From Deltaproteobacteria bacterium (GTDB lineage Bacteria > Desulfobacterota > Desulfobacteria > Desulfobacterales > SG8-13), in contig JAHEIV010000067.1 of the NCBI GenBank assembly GCA_024639205.1, forward strand, positions 1 through 10,447: a DNA stretch of 10,447 bases, in the 5' to 3' direction. Both the position numbers and the translations under genes were made by a program. The notes beneath the pieces are model-generated. The model saw nothing but the letters and a program-made list of their open reading frames with translations, was not told the origin of the DNA and did no database searches. Shown piece by piece: positions 1 through 6,146 of this stretch. Within the stretch, counting starts at the first letter, position 1. Every line of letters begins with the position of its first letter.

Positions 1-661
1 CGTTGAAAACCTGAAAGTGCTTGTCGCCGATCGGATCTCGACACTTTATCGCCAGCGAAAAACAACAGCTGCTGCGGTCGCCGAAATGCTGCGTGCCCTG
101 GTCGACCAGAAGAGAGGAAACTACCTGTTGTTTTTTCCCTCCTACCGATACATGCAAATGGTCCACGACATTTTTCACGACCGATGTGCGGACCTGGATA
201 TCATCGTGCAAAGGCCCGAGATGAGCGAGGATGAAAGAAGCGCATTTCTGGTTCGCTTCGCACGGGAGAATTCGGATACGCTGGTAGGGTTTGCGGTGTC
301 GGGCGGCATATTCGGTGAGGCAATTGATCTGGTGGGGGATCGGCTCTGCGGGGCAGCCATTGTCGGGGTTGGGCTTCCGGCCATCAGTCTTGAGCGTGAA
401 GTGATACGAGAATATTACACGGAGCGAATCGATGCCGGGTTTGAGTTCGCCTACCTGTATCCGGGTATCAATCGGGTGCTGCAGGCAGCCGGTCGCGTCA
501 TACGTTCTGAGGACGACCGTGGGGCCGTTTTGCTGATTGACCGGCGTTTCGGGAACTACCGGTACCGTCGCTTGCTACCCCCGGAGTGGGACCCGGTCGC
601 GATTTCCGGAGATGCGCATCTTATAGAACAGCTGCTGGAATTCTGGAACGCCGAGCGGTAA
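1..661 (+). CDS. DinG/XPD-like ATP-dependent DNA helicase, C-terminal part (5' truncated by window)
   Basis: An open frame runs in from the left edge (first full codon at base 2) to TAA at 659-661, so only the last 219 residues are visible. They carry superfamily 2 helicase signatures of the Rad3/XPD/DinG group (Helicase_C_2). These are a GNYLLFFPSYRYM block near 116-154 (motif IV region), VSGGIFGEAIDLVGDRL at 296-346 (motif V, DinG-like 'G.F.EGID' pattern with A in place of G), and QAAGRVIR at 482-505 (motif VI with the arginine finger). The family unwinds DNA 5'-3' using ATP and often has an N-terminal Fe-S cluster, which lies outside this window and cannot be checked. The GTG at 17 is an internal codon and not the start. 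No clear intrinsic terminator follows. Family call is firm; subfamily (DinG versus another XPD-like helicase) is not. Confidence 0.9.
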   Translation, partial: VENLKVLVADRISTLYRQRKTTAAAVAEMLRALVDQKRGNYLLFFPSYRYMQMVHDIFHDRCADLDIIVQRPEMSEDERSAFLVRFARENSDTLVGFAVSGGIFGEAIDLVGDRLCGAAIVGVGLPAISLEREVIREYYTERIDAGFEFAYLYPGINRVLQAAGRVIRSEDDRGAVLLIDRRFGNYRYRRLLPPEWDPVAISGDAHLIEQLLEFWNAER

Positions 662-818
662 TCACTCAACACCTTCCTTGCATGCAATTCAGCGGGGGAA
701 ATCGTGCATTTGGCGGTGCGGTTGTATTTTTATCTCGGAACGAACATCTTATCACATCAGCCGCTTTAGAGGGTTATCCGCTGCCTGCGACCGAATCGGC
801 AGCCGGGACCCGATCGGT

Positions 819-847
819 TTGAAAAACAGGAAAAAATCTTGTATGCT
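819..847 (+). promoter_or_regulatory. Sigma70-like promoter for the DUF4124 gene
   Basis: TTGAAA (819-824), a 17-nt spacer and TATGCT (842-847) fit a housekeeping promoter. The predicted start is near 854, giving a leader of about 118 nt before the ATG at 972. Predicted by inspection only. Confidence 0.55.
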
Positions 848-852
848 ATTGG

Positions 853-887
853 CTGCCGGCACCGATCAACTGTCCGTGCCGGGCGGC
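853..887 (+). other. Hairpin at the 5' end of the DUF4124 leader
   Basis: CCGGCAC (856-862) pairs perfectly with GTGCCGG (876-882). The stem can be extended outward by a few more pairs past a one-base bulge (853-855 with 884-887). It begins at the predicted transcription start. No T-run follows, so it is not a classical terminator. A 5' mRNA-stabilising stem or a leader regulatory structure would fit. Confidence 0.45.
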
Positions 888-971
888 AAACCGGTAACGG
901 GTGCCGATTTGATAAAATCCAAGGATTCATGCTTTTGGCAGGGGAATCCAAGATAGTGTAGGAAGATCGAA

Positions 972-1556
972 ATGGTCCGCATATTTCTGGGAATTTTGGC
1001 ATTTTCCCTCATTACTGCACCACCGCTTGCGGCGCAGGTATATCAATGGGTGGATGAAAATGGTGTGAAGCACTACAGCAACTCCCCCCCGCCGGAAGGC
1101 GCCGCCGATGTCCGAGAGTATAACGAAGTAAAGAGCGGGGTGCCGGCAGAAACACCCGGTGAAGGCGAGGAAGAGAGCGGCTCTGCGGTCGAAGCTGCCG
1201 GTGAGGAGGATGAAACCGCTGAACCGGAAGCGGTAGGCGATGGACCGGAATCCACCGCGCCTGGGACCGAGGACCCGGCTGACACTGAAGTAGAGGAGAC
1301 TCCGGAAAACCCGACAACCGGTCGGGCAAAAGAGGACGAGCTCGTCGAGCAGGAAACAGATCGCCTGGAGGTCAAGATGGCGCAGTTGAACCGGCGGCTG
1401 GAGGAGGCGCAGACCGCCAGGGACAGGGGCTCGAGCTATGATGTCGAACAGTGGAATAAACAAATAGCACAGATCCAATCCGAAATCGAAAAAGAAAAGG
1501 GCCGGTCTGAAGCCCGGATTGAGCAAATTCGCAAGAAAACCGGATCGCAGCCGTAG
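972..1556 (+). CDS. Secreted DUF4124-domain protein with acidic linker and C-terminal coiled coil
   Basis: 194 residues. Residues 1-21 form a Sec signal peptide (hydrophobic stretch, cleavage probably after PLAA at 21). Residues 23-40 (YQWVDENGVKHYSNSPP) are the hallmark of DUF4124, a small periplasmic domain of unknown function common in Proteobacteria. Residues from about 53 to 123 form a very acidic linker rich in Glu, Pro, Gly and Ala with almost no Lys. From about 120 to 190 a charged Lys/Glu/Gln stretch should form a coiled coil. The ATG at 972 has AGGAAG (960-965) six bases upstream. The protein is probably periplasmic. Function is unknown; the coiled coil suggests self-association or a partner. 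A long open frame on the opposite strand over the linker is a composition shadow. Confidence 0.9.
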   Translation: MVRIFLGILAFSLITAPPLAAQVYQWVDENGVKHYSNSPPPEGAADVREYNEVKSGVPAETPGEGEEESGSAVEAAGEEDETAEPEAVGDGPESTAPGTEDPADTEVEETPENPTTGRAKEDELVEQETDRLEVKMAQLNRRLEEAQTARDRGSSYDVEQWNKQIAQIQSEIEKEKGRSEARIEQIRKKTGSQP

Positions 1557-1663
1557 CAAATCTATGGATCAACTCCAGTCATTCAGGGGCTGCGTTGCGG
1601 GTTGGTCAGTGATGTTCGCCGCCTGTCCGGCCATTGGATAGGGCCACCCATCACAACTGCACC

Positions 1664-1671
1664 AAGGAGGG
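1664..1671 (+). promoter_or_regulatory. Ribosome binding site that sets the start of the ABM-domain gene
   Basis: AAGGAGGG lies 4 nt before the ATG at 1676. An in-frame ATG at 1634 lies upstream of this site, and the 14 residues it would add do not resemble the family, so 1676 is preferred. Confidence 0.8.
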
Positions 1672-1675
1672 AATC

Positions 1676-1972
1676 ATGGCAGTAAAAATTCTGATAAAAC
1701 GAAAAGTGCCGGCAGACAAAGCCAGGAATATGATTCCGCTTTTCCGGAAGATGAGGGCGCTTGCCACCAACCAGCCGGGTTACATATCCGGTGAAACGAT
1801 GAAGCGGCTGGACGCCGCTGATGAATTCATGGTCATCAGCACCTGGCAAACTTCGGAAGACTGGGAGAAATGGCTCAAGAGCCCGGATAGGGAAGCGATT
1901 CAGAGCCAGATCGATGCGTTGCTGGGCGGTAAAACCGTCTATGAAGTCTATCATTACGGTTTTTCGGAGTAA
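1676..1972 (+). CDS. Antibiotic-biosynthesis-monooxygenase (ABM) fold protein
   Basis: 98 residues, cytoplasmic, no signal peptide. The length and pattern match the ABM/dimeric ferredoxin-like (alpha+beta) family. A first strand AVKILIKRKV is followed by a helix, a QPGYISGETM turn-strand near residues 33-42, FMVISTWQTSEDWEKWLKS near 51-69 (the typical 'W.s.e.w..w..s' block), and a final strand VYEVYHYGF. Members range from heme-degrading IsdG-like enzymes and quinol monooxygenases to proteins of unknown role. No IsdG-type heme ligand set can be assigned here, so the substrate is unknown. It sits 119 nt after the DUF4124 gene and 151 nt before the Rap1a-like gene, with no evidence of co-transcription. 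Confidence 0.85.
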   Translation: MAVKILIKRKVPADKARNMIPLFRKMRALATNQPGYISGETMKRLDAADEFMVISTWQTSEDWEKWLKSPDREAIQSQIDALLGGKTVYEVYHYGFSE

Positions 1973-2004
1973 GTCGTCACGGGATTTGGCGGTACGATAG
2001 TACA

Positions 2005-2050
2005 GGGAGCCGCAGCGGCAATCCGGTGAATCGGATTTGCTTTCGCTCCC
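2005..2050. other. Nested inverted repeat between the ABM and Rap1a-like genes
   Basis: GGGAGC (2005-2010) pairs with GCTCCC (2045-2050). Inside it GCAATCCG (2018-2025) pairs with CGGATTTGC (2032-2040) with a one-base bulge around a GTGAAT loop. No T-run follows on either side, so it is not a clear intrinsic terminator. It could be an RNA processing or stabilising stem, or a dispersed repeat. Confidence 0.4.
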
Positions 2051-2123
2051 CCTGCGCTTAGCGGTGCCCAGCCCGGACGGTTCAGCGGAAAACGTTGATG
2101 CATAAATTACTCAGGGAGGATCA

Positions 2124-2555
2124 ATGCGCTTGTGGATTCGAGTGGCCGGGACGTCAGTGGTGATGGTCTGTCTGATTTGCGGCTCTGCGTCTGCCCAAAC
2201 CTTGCGTGGAGATCAGCTGTTGATGATGCTCACCGATGACTCGACCAGCGGAATGCAGGCCAACGTCAATCGCTATCGAGCCATGGGCTACATTCAAGGC
2301 CTGCTCGATTCCTACACCGTATTCAGCACCCGGGACCCGAGCCTGGAGATATATTGCATGCCGAAGCAAGGTGTATCTTCTGCCCAGGCGCGCATTCTCA
2401 TCGTCAAATGGCTCAAAGAAAATCCCAAGAGACTGCACGAACAGGCCCGGCTGCTGGTGTTTCATGCGTTGTCCGACGCCTTTCCATGCCGCAAACCGTC
2501 GGCAGATCGTAACACCGGCCAATCGGAGCAGGTTATCGTTCCGCGTCAAAAATGA
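2124..2555 (+). CDS. Secreted Rap1a/Tai-like family protein
   Basis: 143 residues. A signal peptide occupies residues 1-24 (VVMVCLICGSASA, cleavage before Q25). The mature part fits the Rap1a/Tai family (Rap1a_Tai): NRYRAMGYIQGLLDS near 49-63, IYCMPKQGVSSAQ near 76-88, WLKENPKRLHEQARLLV near 96-112, and HALSDAFPC near 114-122. C78 and C122 are the two conserved cysteines expected to form a disulfide. Characterised members are periplasmic immunity proteins against Serratia T6SS amidase effectors, but many genomic homologues have no effector beside them, and none is seen here. GGGAGG (2114-2119) supports the start. It ends 44 nt before the OmpA lipoprotein gene, so the two probably form an operon. 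A true immunity role is unproven. Confidence 0.8.
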   Translation: MRLWIRVAGTSVVMVCLICGSASAQTLRGDQLLMMLTDDSTSGMQANVNRYRAMGYIQGLLDSYTVFSTRDPSLEIYCMPKQGVSSAQARILIVKWLKENPKRLHEQARLLVFHALSDAFPCRKPSADRNTGQSEQVIVPRQK

Positions 2556-2599
2556 AACGAACTCGTCTGATTACACTTTCTCTTTAGGAGGACTGCGTA

Positions 2600-4075
2600 A
2601 TGTTAAAACGGTATCTTCTGATGGGGTTGGTTTTTTTATCCGCCGGCATCCTTTCCTGTGGGGGAAGCCAGTTAAAAGTGGAGCCGATCGCCAAAACTGA
2701 AAGTCCGGCCGAACTGATTCAAAAACTGGAAATGGATGTCAGCTCCGCTCGCCAGGACCAGGTCAATGTCCTGGCCCCGGCCTGGTTTGAAAAAAGCGAA
2801 GCCTCTTTGAAAGCTGCCAAAGAGAAGCTGCAAAGGGGAGAGGAATTGTCCGATATCCTCGAGTACGTCGCGGAAGGCAGGGCTCAGCTGCTAACTGCCA
2901 GAGACAAGTCTCAACTGGCAGGGTCTGTCCTTCCCAAGGCCATCCAGAATCGCAAACTGGCCCGGCAGGCCGGAGCCCCTTCGTTGGGAGAAGACTACGC
3001 CAAGGCCGAAGCGCAATTTCTCAGCCTGACCCGGGCGGTTGAAAAGGACAATATCGGATACGCCAAGAGTCGGCGTGATCGGGTGGCAACGGAGTTCCGG
3101 CGTCTTGAAATTCGCGCAATCAAGGTGCGAACCATCGGTGAAGTGCGCAGTTTGCTGCAGCGGGCCAAGCGCGAAAAAACATTTAAAATCGCGCCCAAAA
3201 CGTACCAGGAGGCCCAACAAAAGCTGGCGGCGGCCGATGAATTCATTACCAAAAACCCTTACGCCAAAGAGCAAATGCGCCGCAAGGCACAGTCTGCGCT
3301 TTTCAGCGCCAAGCGGCATTTGGAAATCGCCCGGCAGGCCAATGCGCTTGAAAACATGCAGCCGGAGCCGATCGCGCTGCTGATCGAAAAGGATTTGCAG
3401 GCAATTGCGAGCAAACTCCAAGCGCCGGACATGCGTGATCGGAATTTTGATACACAGGTGGAGAACATTGTCGGCTCTGTTGTGGCACTGCAATACGAGC
3501 GCACGGCCATGCGGGAGAAAGCCAACGACCAGCAGAAGCTGACCGATCGTCTGCAGGTGCGGCTCGCTGAGTTGGAAGGAAAAACCAAAGCCGAGCAAAG
3601 TGCCAAAGAACGGCTACTGGCCGAGAAACAGTTCAACGAGCTGTTTGAGAAAGTGCGGACCTACTTTGAACCGAAGGAAGCCGAGGTATACAAGCGCGAA
3701 GGACAGCTGGTAATCCGGCTGAAGGCCATGGGATTTCCGATCGGTCAGAGTATCATCCTGCCGAATAACTACGCGCTGTTGAGCAAAGTGCAGCGCGCCG
3801 TGCGCACCTTTGACGATGTCGATTTGATTATCGAGGGACACACCGACAGCACCGGATCCGAAGAGGTCAACGATCTGCTGTCCGAGCAGCGAGCGGATGC
3901 GGTTCGCCAGTATCTCGTCGCAAACGAGACCCTTGCCTTCGATAAGATCATCGCCGTCGGCTACGGCTCCCACCGCCCGTTAGCCTCGAACAAAACCAAT
4001 AAAGGTCGAGCGATCAACAGGAGGATCGATCTGATCATCACTCCCCACTTCAAACCGGGTGCCGGCGCCAATTAG
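2600..4075 (+). CDS. OmpA-family lipoprotein with DUF4398-like helical region
   Basis: 491 residues. The signal is of lipoprotein type with lipobox ILSC, so C20 is the likely lipidated residue. Residues 30 to about 350 are highly charged and helical, with repeated 'A...L..A' patterns (for example FEKSEASLKAAKEKL, YAKAEAQFLSLTRAVEKD, YQEAQQKLAAADEFI), typical of DUF4398 proteins. The stretch from about 300 to 355 should be coiled coil. The C-terminal OmpA domain spans about 375-485 and includes EGHTDSTGSEEVNDLLSEQR, with D416 and R431 as the expected diaminopimelate-binding residues, and NRRIDLII near 473-480. The family anchors the outer membrane to peptidoglycan. The protein is most likely held in the outer membrane by its lipid and bound to the wall by the OmpA domain. 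AGGAGGA (2586-2592) precedes the ATG. Confidence 0.92.
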   Translation: MLKRYLLMGLVFLSAGILSCGGSQLKVEPIAKTESPAELIQKLEMDVSSARQDQVNVLAPAWFEKSEASLKAAKEKLQRGEELSDILEYVAEGRAQLLTARDKSQLAGSVLPKAIQNRKLARQAGAPSLGEDYAKAEAQFLSLTRAVEKDNIGYAKSRRDRVATEFRRLEIRAIKVRTIGEVRSLLQRAKREKTFKIAPKTYQEAQQKLAAADEFITKNPYAKEQMRRKAQSALFSAKRHLEIARQANALENMQPEPIALLIEKDLQAIASKLQAPDMRDRNFDTQVENIVGSVVALQYERTAMREKANDQQKLTDRLQVRLAELEGKTKAEQSAKERLLAEKQFNELFEKVRTYFEPKEAEVYKREGQLVIRLKAMGFPIGQSIILPNNYALLSKVQRAVRTFDDVDLIIEGHTDSTGSEEVNDLLSEQRADAVRQYLVANETLAFDKIIAVGYGSHRPLASNKTNKGRAINRRIDLIITPHFKPGAGAN

Positions 4076-4268
4076 TGCTGATCGACGGCGATTGGATGGG
4101 ACTGATAGGTGTCCAATTCATAAATGAGCATATTTCTCACTCAGACAAGGCCGTAAAGGGGTTTTCAGCTGAGGCGCACGTGAGTGCGCTGTAGCCGGAA
4201 ACCCACGGAGAACACTGTCCAGCGGGAAAACGTCCATTTTGGATGCTCACTCATTTAGGGAAACGGTA
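4076..4268. other. Intergenic region with repeats around a 46-nt hairpin
   Basis: TAAATGAGCAT (4121-4131) is mirrored by ATGCTCACTCATTTA (4243-4257), an inverted match if a TGAG duplication is allowed. CTCACTCA occurs as a direct repeat at 4136-4143 and 4246-4253. Both pairs bracket the hairpin at 4159-4204. AGGGA at 4257-4261 is the SRAP ribosome site. No confident promoter was found. Confidence 0.5.
4159..4204. repeat. 46-nt near-perfect hairpin (dyad) upstream of the SRAP gene
   Basis: Two 21-nt arms surround a GTGA loop (4180-4183). The outer GGGTTTTC (4159-4166) pairs with GGAAACCC (4197-4204) over 8 pairs including one G-U. The inner GCGCAC (4174-4179) pairs perfectly with GTGCGC (4184-4189). 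The 7-nt middle segments pair with two mismatches and two G-U pairs, and no bases are bulged. There is no T-run, so a classical terminator is unlikely. A dispersed palindromic repeat, a small mobile remnant or a structured RNA are all possible. Confidence 0.65.
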
Positions 4269-4955
4269 ATGTGCGGAAGATTTGTCAGGCACAGCTCGCT
4301 TCGTCTGATCGAGCAGACTTTCAACGTCGACGTTACGGAGTTCCAAACCACTCCCAGCTATAACATTTCTCCCACCCAGAAAGTGCTTGCCGTCGTGAGC
4401 AACGATCGCGTCCGTCTGACAGAGTTGCACTGGGGGCTGGTGCCATTTTGGGCAAAAAATTCGCAGATCGGCAATCGAATGATCAATGCACGCGCGGAAA
4501 CGGTGGCCGAAAAACCGAGTTTCCGCAACGCTTTTGCAAAGCGCCGCTGTCTGATTGTGGCCGACGGTTTTTACGAGTGGAAAGGGGCAAAAGGCGACAA
4601 ACAACCGTTCTATTTTACGTTACCCGACGATTCCCTGTTTGGTTTTGCCGGATTGTGGGAAGTGTGGAAAGGAGCCGATGATTCCCGGGAGTATCGGTCC
4701 TGCGCGATCATTACCACAGAAGCCAGCGAGAGTGTCCGCGACATCCATCACCGGATGCCGGTTATCCTTCGTCCGGAAATGCATGCTGCCTGGTTGGAAC
4801 CTTCGACCCGCAGCCCCGACCATCTGAAACAGATTCTGTCGGAAGGATTTTTCAGTCAACTCGTCCACCATCCGGTCTCCAGACAGGTGAATTCCACCCG
4901 CAACAACGATCCGGCGTGTATCCATCCGATTGGTACAAAAAGCCCACCGCAGTGA
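4269..4955 (+). CDS. yedK: SRAP-domain abasic-site DNA-protein crosslink protein (YedK/HMCES family)
   Basis: 228 residues from the ATG at 4269. This start is chosen over the in-frame ATG at 4239 because the family needs MCGRF at its N terminus: Met is removed and Cys2 forms a thiazolidine crosslink with an abasic site in single-stranded DNA. Visible features are MCGRF (1-5), SYNISPTQ near 30-37, HWGLVPFW near 54-61, NARAET near 73-78 (active-site Asn73), GFYEWK near 100-105 (catalytic Glu103) and IHHRMPVIL near 159-167 (active-site His). All key residues are present. AGGGA (4257-4261) lies 7 nt upstream. The product shields abasic sites during replication. The gene converges on the next one with 11 nt between stop codons and no room for a terminator. 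Confidence 0.93.
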   Translation: MCGRFVRHSSLRLIEQTFNVDVTEFQTTPSYNISPTQKVLAVVSNDRVRLTELHWGLVPFWAKNSQIGNRMINARAETVAEKPSFRNAFAKRRCLIVADGFYEWKGAKGDKQPFYFTLPDDSLFGFAGLWEVWKGADDSREYRSCAIITTEASESVRDIHHRMPVILRPEMHAAWLEPSTRSPDHLKQILSEGFFSQLVHHPVSRQVNSTRNNDPACIHPIGTKSPPQ

Positions 4956-4966
4956 TGAACGATCCG

Positions 4967-5890
4967 TTAGGATTTCACCAGCCCGAGGTGTATCGCCCGG
5001 TCCCACAGCTGCCGGGCCAACCGCACGGTGGCCGCATCGATCATCCGGCCGTCCACGGCGGCAGCCCCGCGCCCGTTGGATCGTGCTTTGTCGTAGGCTG
5101 CCAGAACCTTGCGGGCGCGATCGATGTCCTCGGCGGAGGGGGAAAAGACCGTGTTGATCGGCTCGATTTGATCCGGATGGATCGCCCATTTGCCGTCGCA
5201 ACCCAAAGCGCAGGCGATCAATGCCGATCGTCGCAGGCCGTCCGGATCGGTATAGTTGCCGTAGGGTGCGTCAATCGCCATCACTCCGTGCGCTTTGGCT
5301 GCCATGACGATACGGCTCAGCGCAAAGTTCCAGCGGTGACCCGGATACAATGATTCTTCTTTTTCCCCGTGTCCGGAAATGGAGACCAGGCGGGCTCCGA
5401 TCGAAGCCGAATAGTCGGCAACCCCGAAAACCAGCGTTTTCAGTCGATTGCTGGCGCCGGCGATCTCGGAGATTTTCTCCAACCCGATGGCGGATTCGAT
5501 AATGGCCTCGATGCCAATCTGCCGTGATAAACCACGGTGCATTTCGACACCGCGCAGCAGGCGATCGGCAAAGTGAATGTCTCCGCAGTGATCGACCTTT
5601 GGAATCACGACCGCATCGAGAATCGAACCACTCTCTTGGCCCAATGCGATCAGATCACGGTAACCGAATGCCGTGTCGAGCGAATTGATTCGGGCGGTGA
5701 CGGTCTTTCCCGCCCAATCGATGGACTCCAGGGAGCGAATGACGATTTTCCGGGCGTTGTCCTTTTCATTGACCGGAACACTGTCTTCCAGATCCAGCAT
5801 GATCACATCGGCAGGGCTCTTGGAGGCCTTGCGGTGCATCTTTTCGATGTGACCCGGCACAGAAAGGATTGATCTGCGGGGTTTCATCAT
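4967..5890 (-). CDS. HpcH/HpaI aldolase / citrate-lyase-beta family protein (malyl-CoA-lyase-like)
   Basis: 307 residues, cytoplasmic TIM barrel. Family landmarks in order: RRSILSVPG (5-13), DVIMLDLEDSVP (28-39), ARINSLDTAFGYRDL (66-80, Arg67 for the CoA-ester carboxylate), VVIPKV (94-99), EAIIESAIGL (128-137, Glu132 as Mg ligand), FGVADYSASIG (155-165, Asp159 as Mg ligand) and GKWAIHPDQI (233-242). The ARxNSLDT and GKWAIHP blocks and the length resemble L-malyl-CoA/beta-methylmalyl-CoA lyases more than CitE of citrate lyase, and no citrate lyase alpha or gamma gene is adjacent. The exact substrate cannot be read from sequence. GGAGG (5897-5901, minus strand) lies 6 nt before the first of two ATGs. 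It diverges from the isochorismatase operon and shares a regulatory region with it. Confidence 0.88.
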   Translation of the reverse strand: MMKPRRSILSVPGHIEKMHRKASKSPADVIMLDLEDSVPVNEKDNARKIVIRSLESIDWAGKTVTARINSLDTAFGYRDLIALGQESGSILDAVVIPKVDHCGDIHFADRLLRGVEMHRGLSRQIGIEAIIESAIGLEKISEIAGASNRLKTLVFGVADYSASIGARLVSISGHGEKEESLYPGHRWNFALSRIVMAAKAHGVMAIDAPYGNYTDPDGLRRSALIACALGCDGKWAIHPDQIEPINTVFSPSAEDIDRARKVLAAYDKARSNGRGAAAVDGRMIDAATVRLARQLWDRAIHLGLVKS

Positions 5891-5978
5891 TTCATTCCTC
5901 CGCCACCTAAAAATGCTGTAAAAAAGATCCCTCCATCCCCATTTCCTGATCCAGACGCCGAAACATGGCTCCGGTAGA

Positions 5979-6008
5979 CGTATAGGACAATCGCGCTGAT
6001 GGTGTCAA
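5979..6008 (-). promoter_or_regulatory. Sigma70-like promoter for the malyl-CoA-lyase-like gene
   Basis: On the minus strand, TTGACA (6008-6003) is a perfect -35 box, followed by an 18-nt spacer and TATACG (5984-5979). The predicted start is near 5972, giving a leader of about 80 nt to the ATG at 5890. Predicted by inspection. Confidence 0.55.
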
Positions 6009-6012
6009 ATCT

Positions 6013-6031
6013 GTAAACGCCACACGTTTGC
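6013..6031. promoter_or_regulatory. Palindromic operator candidate between divergent promoters
   Basis: GTAAACGCCACACGTTTGC contains AAACG/CGTTT arms around a CCACA centre, and the outermost G/C also matches. It lies between the two divergent -35 boxes and overlaps the -35 of the plus-strand promoter (6028-6033). A dimeric repressor or activator bound here could control both transcripts. No regulator gene lies in the window. Confidence 0.45.
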
Positions 6032-6056
6032 CCGCCGAATCACTTTGTGTCATAAT
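6028..6056 (+). promoter_or_regulatory. Sigma70-like promoter for the isochorismatase/propeller operon
   Basis: TTGCCC (6028-6033), a 17-nt spacer and CATAAT (6051-6056). The predicted start is near 6063, about 84 nt before the ATG at 6147. A small dyad, ACCTGTCACCGGCAGGT (6060-6076, 7-bp stem with one G-U), lies at the predicted start and could be a second operator or a 5' stem. Confidence 0.5.
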
Positions 6057-6131
6057 CTGACCTGTCACCGGCAGGTTTCTGGCCAGGCTCCCTTGAAACA
6101 ATTGCTGCAAATCCGCCCTATGGACCAACAC

Positions 6132-6137
6132 AAAGGA
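6132..6137 (+). promoter_or_regulatory. Ribosome binding site that sets the isochorismatase start
   Basis: AAAGGA lies 9 nt before the ATG at 6147. In-frame ATGs at 6045 and 6120 would add residues unlike the family. The 6045 codon also overlaps the predicted promoter. Confidence 0.6.
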
Positions 6138-6146
6138 ACCGCGCAA

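Larger units (their letters stand above)
662..971. other. 310-nt intergenic region with promoter and hairpins, no convincing gene
   Basis: The first part (662-815) shows only weak structure: a perfect 10-nt palindrome TTGCATGCAA at 678-687, and an inverted repeat GCTGCC (780-785)/GGCAGC (798-803). Short open frames here have no ribosome site and no recognisable product. The second part carries a good sigma70-like promoter (819-847), a strong hairpin at the predicted transcript start (853-887) and a weaker inverted repeat GGATTC (923-928)/GAATCC (944-949). All of these lie upstream of the DUF4124 gene. Confidence 0.6.

Noticed and set aside
678..956. Small plus-strand open frame (92 codons) between the helicase and DUF4124 genes
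   Set aside because: It has no ribosome site and no recognisable domain, and it overlaps the predicted promoter and leader hairpin.
927..1559. Minus-strand open frame (210 codons) opposite the DUF4124 gene
   Set aside because: It is low-complexity mirror coding of the acidic linker. The plus strand has a signal peptide, domain, ribosome site and promoter.
2124..2555. Rap1a-like gene as evidence for a T6SS effector-immunity locus
   Set aside because: No amidase effector, VgrG, Hcp or PAAR gene is present, so the immunity role is not supported by context.
2891..3598. Minus-strand frame inside the OmpA lipoprotein gene
   Set aside because: It lies opposite the helical, codon-biased region of a clear gene and has no family signature.
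4239..4268. Upstream ATG (4239) as the SRAP start
   Set aside because: The family chemistry requires Cys directly after the initiator Met, which only the ATG at 4269 provides.
4620..5201. Minus-strand frame spanning the end of SRAP and the lyase gene
   Set aside because: It overlaps two well-supported genes in the wrong frame and has no start signal.
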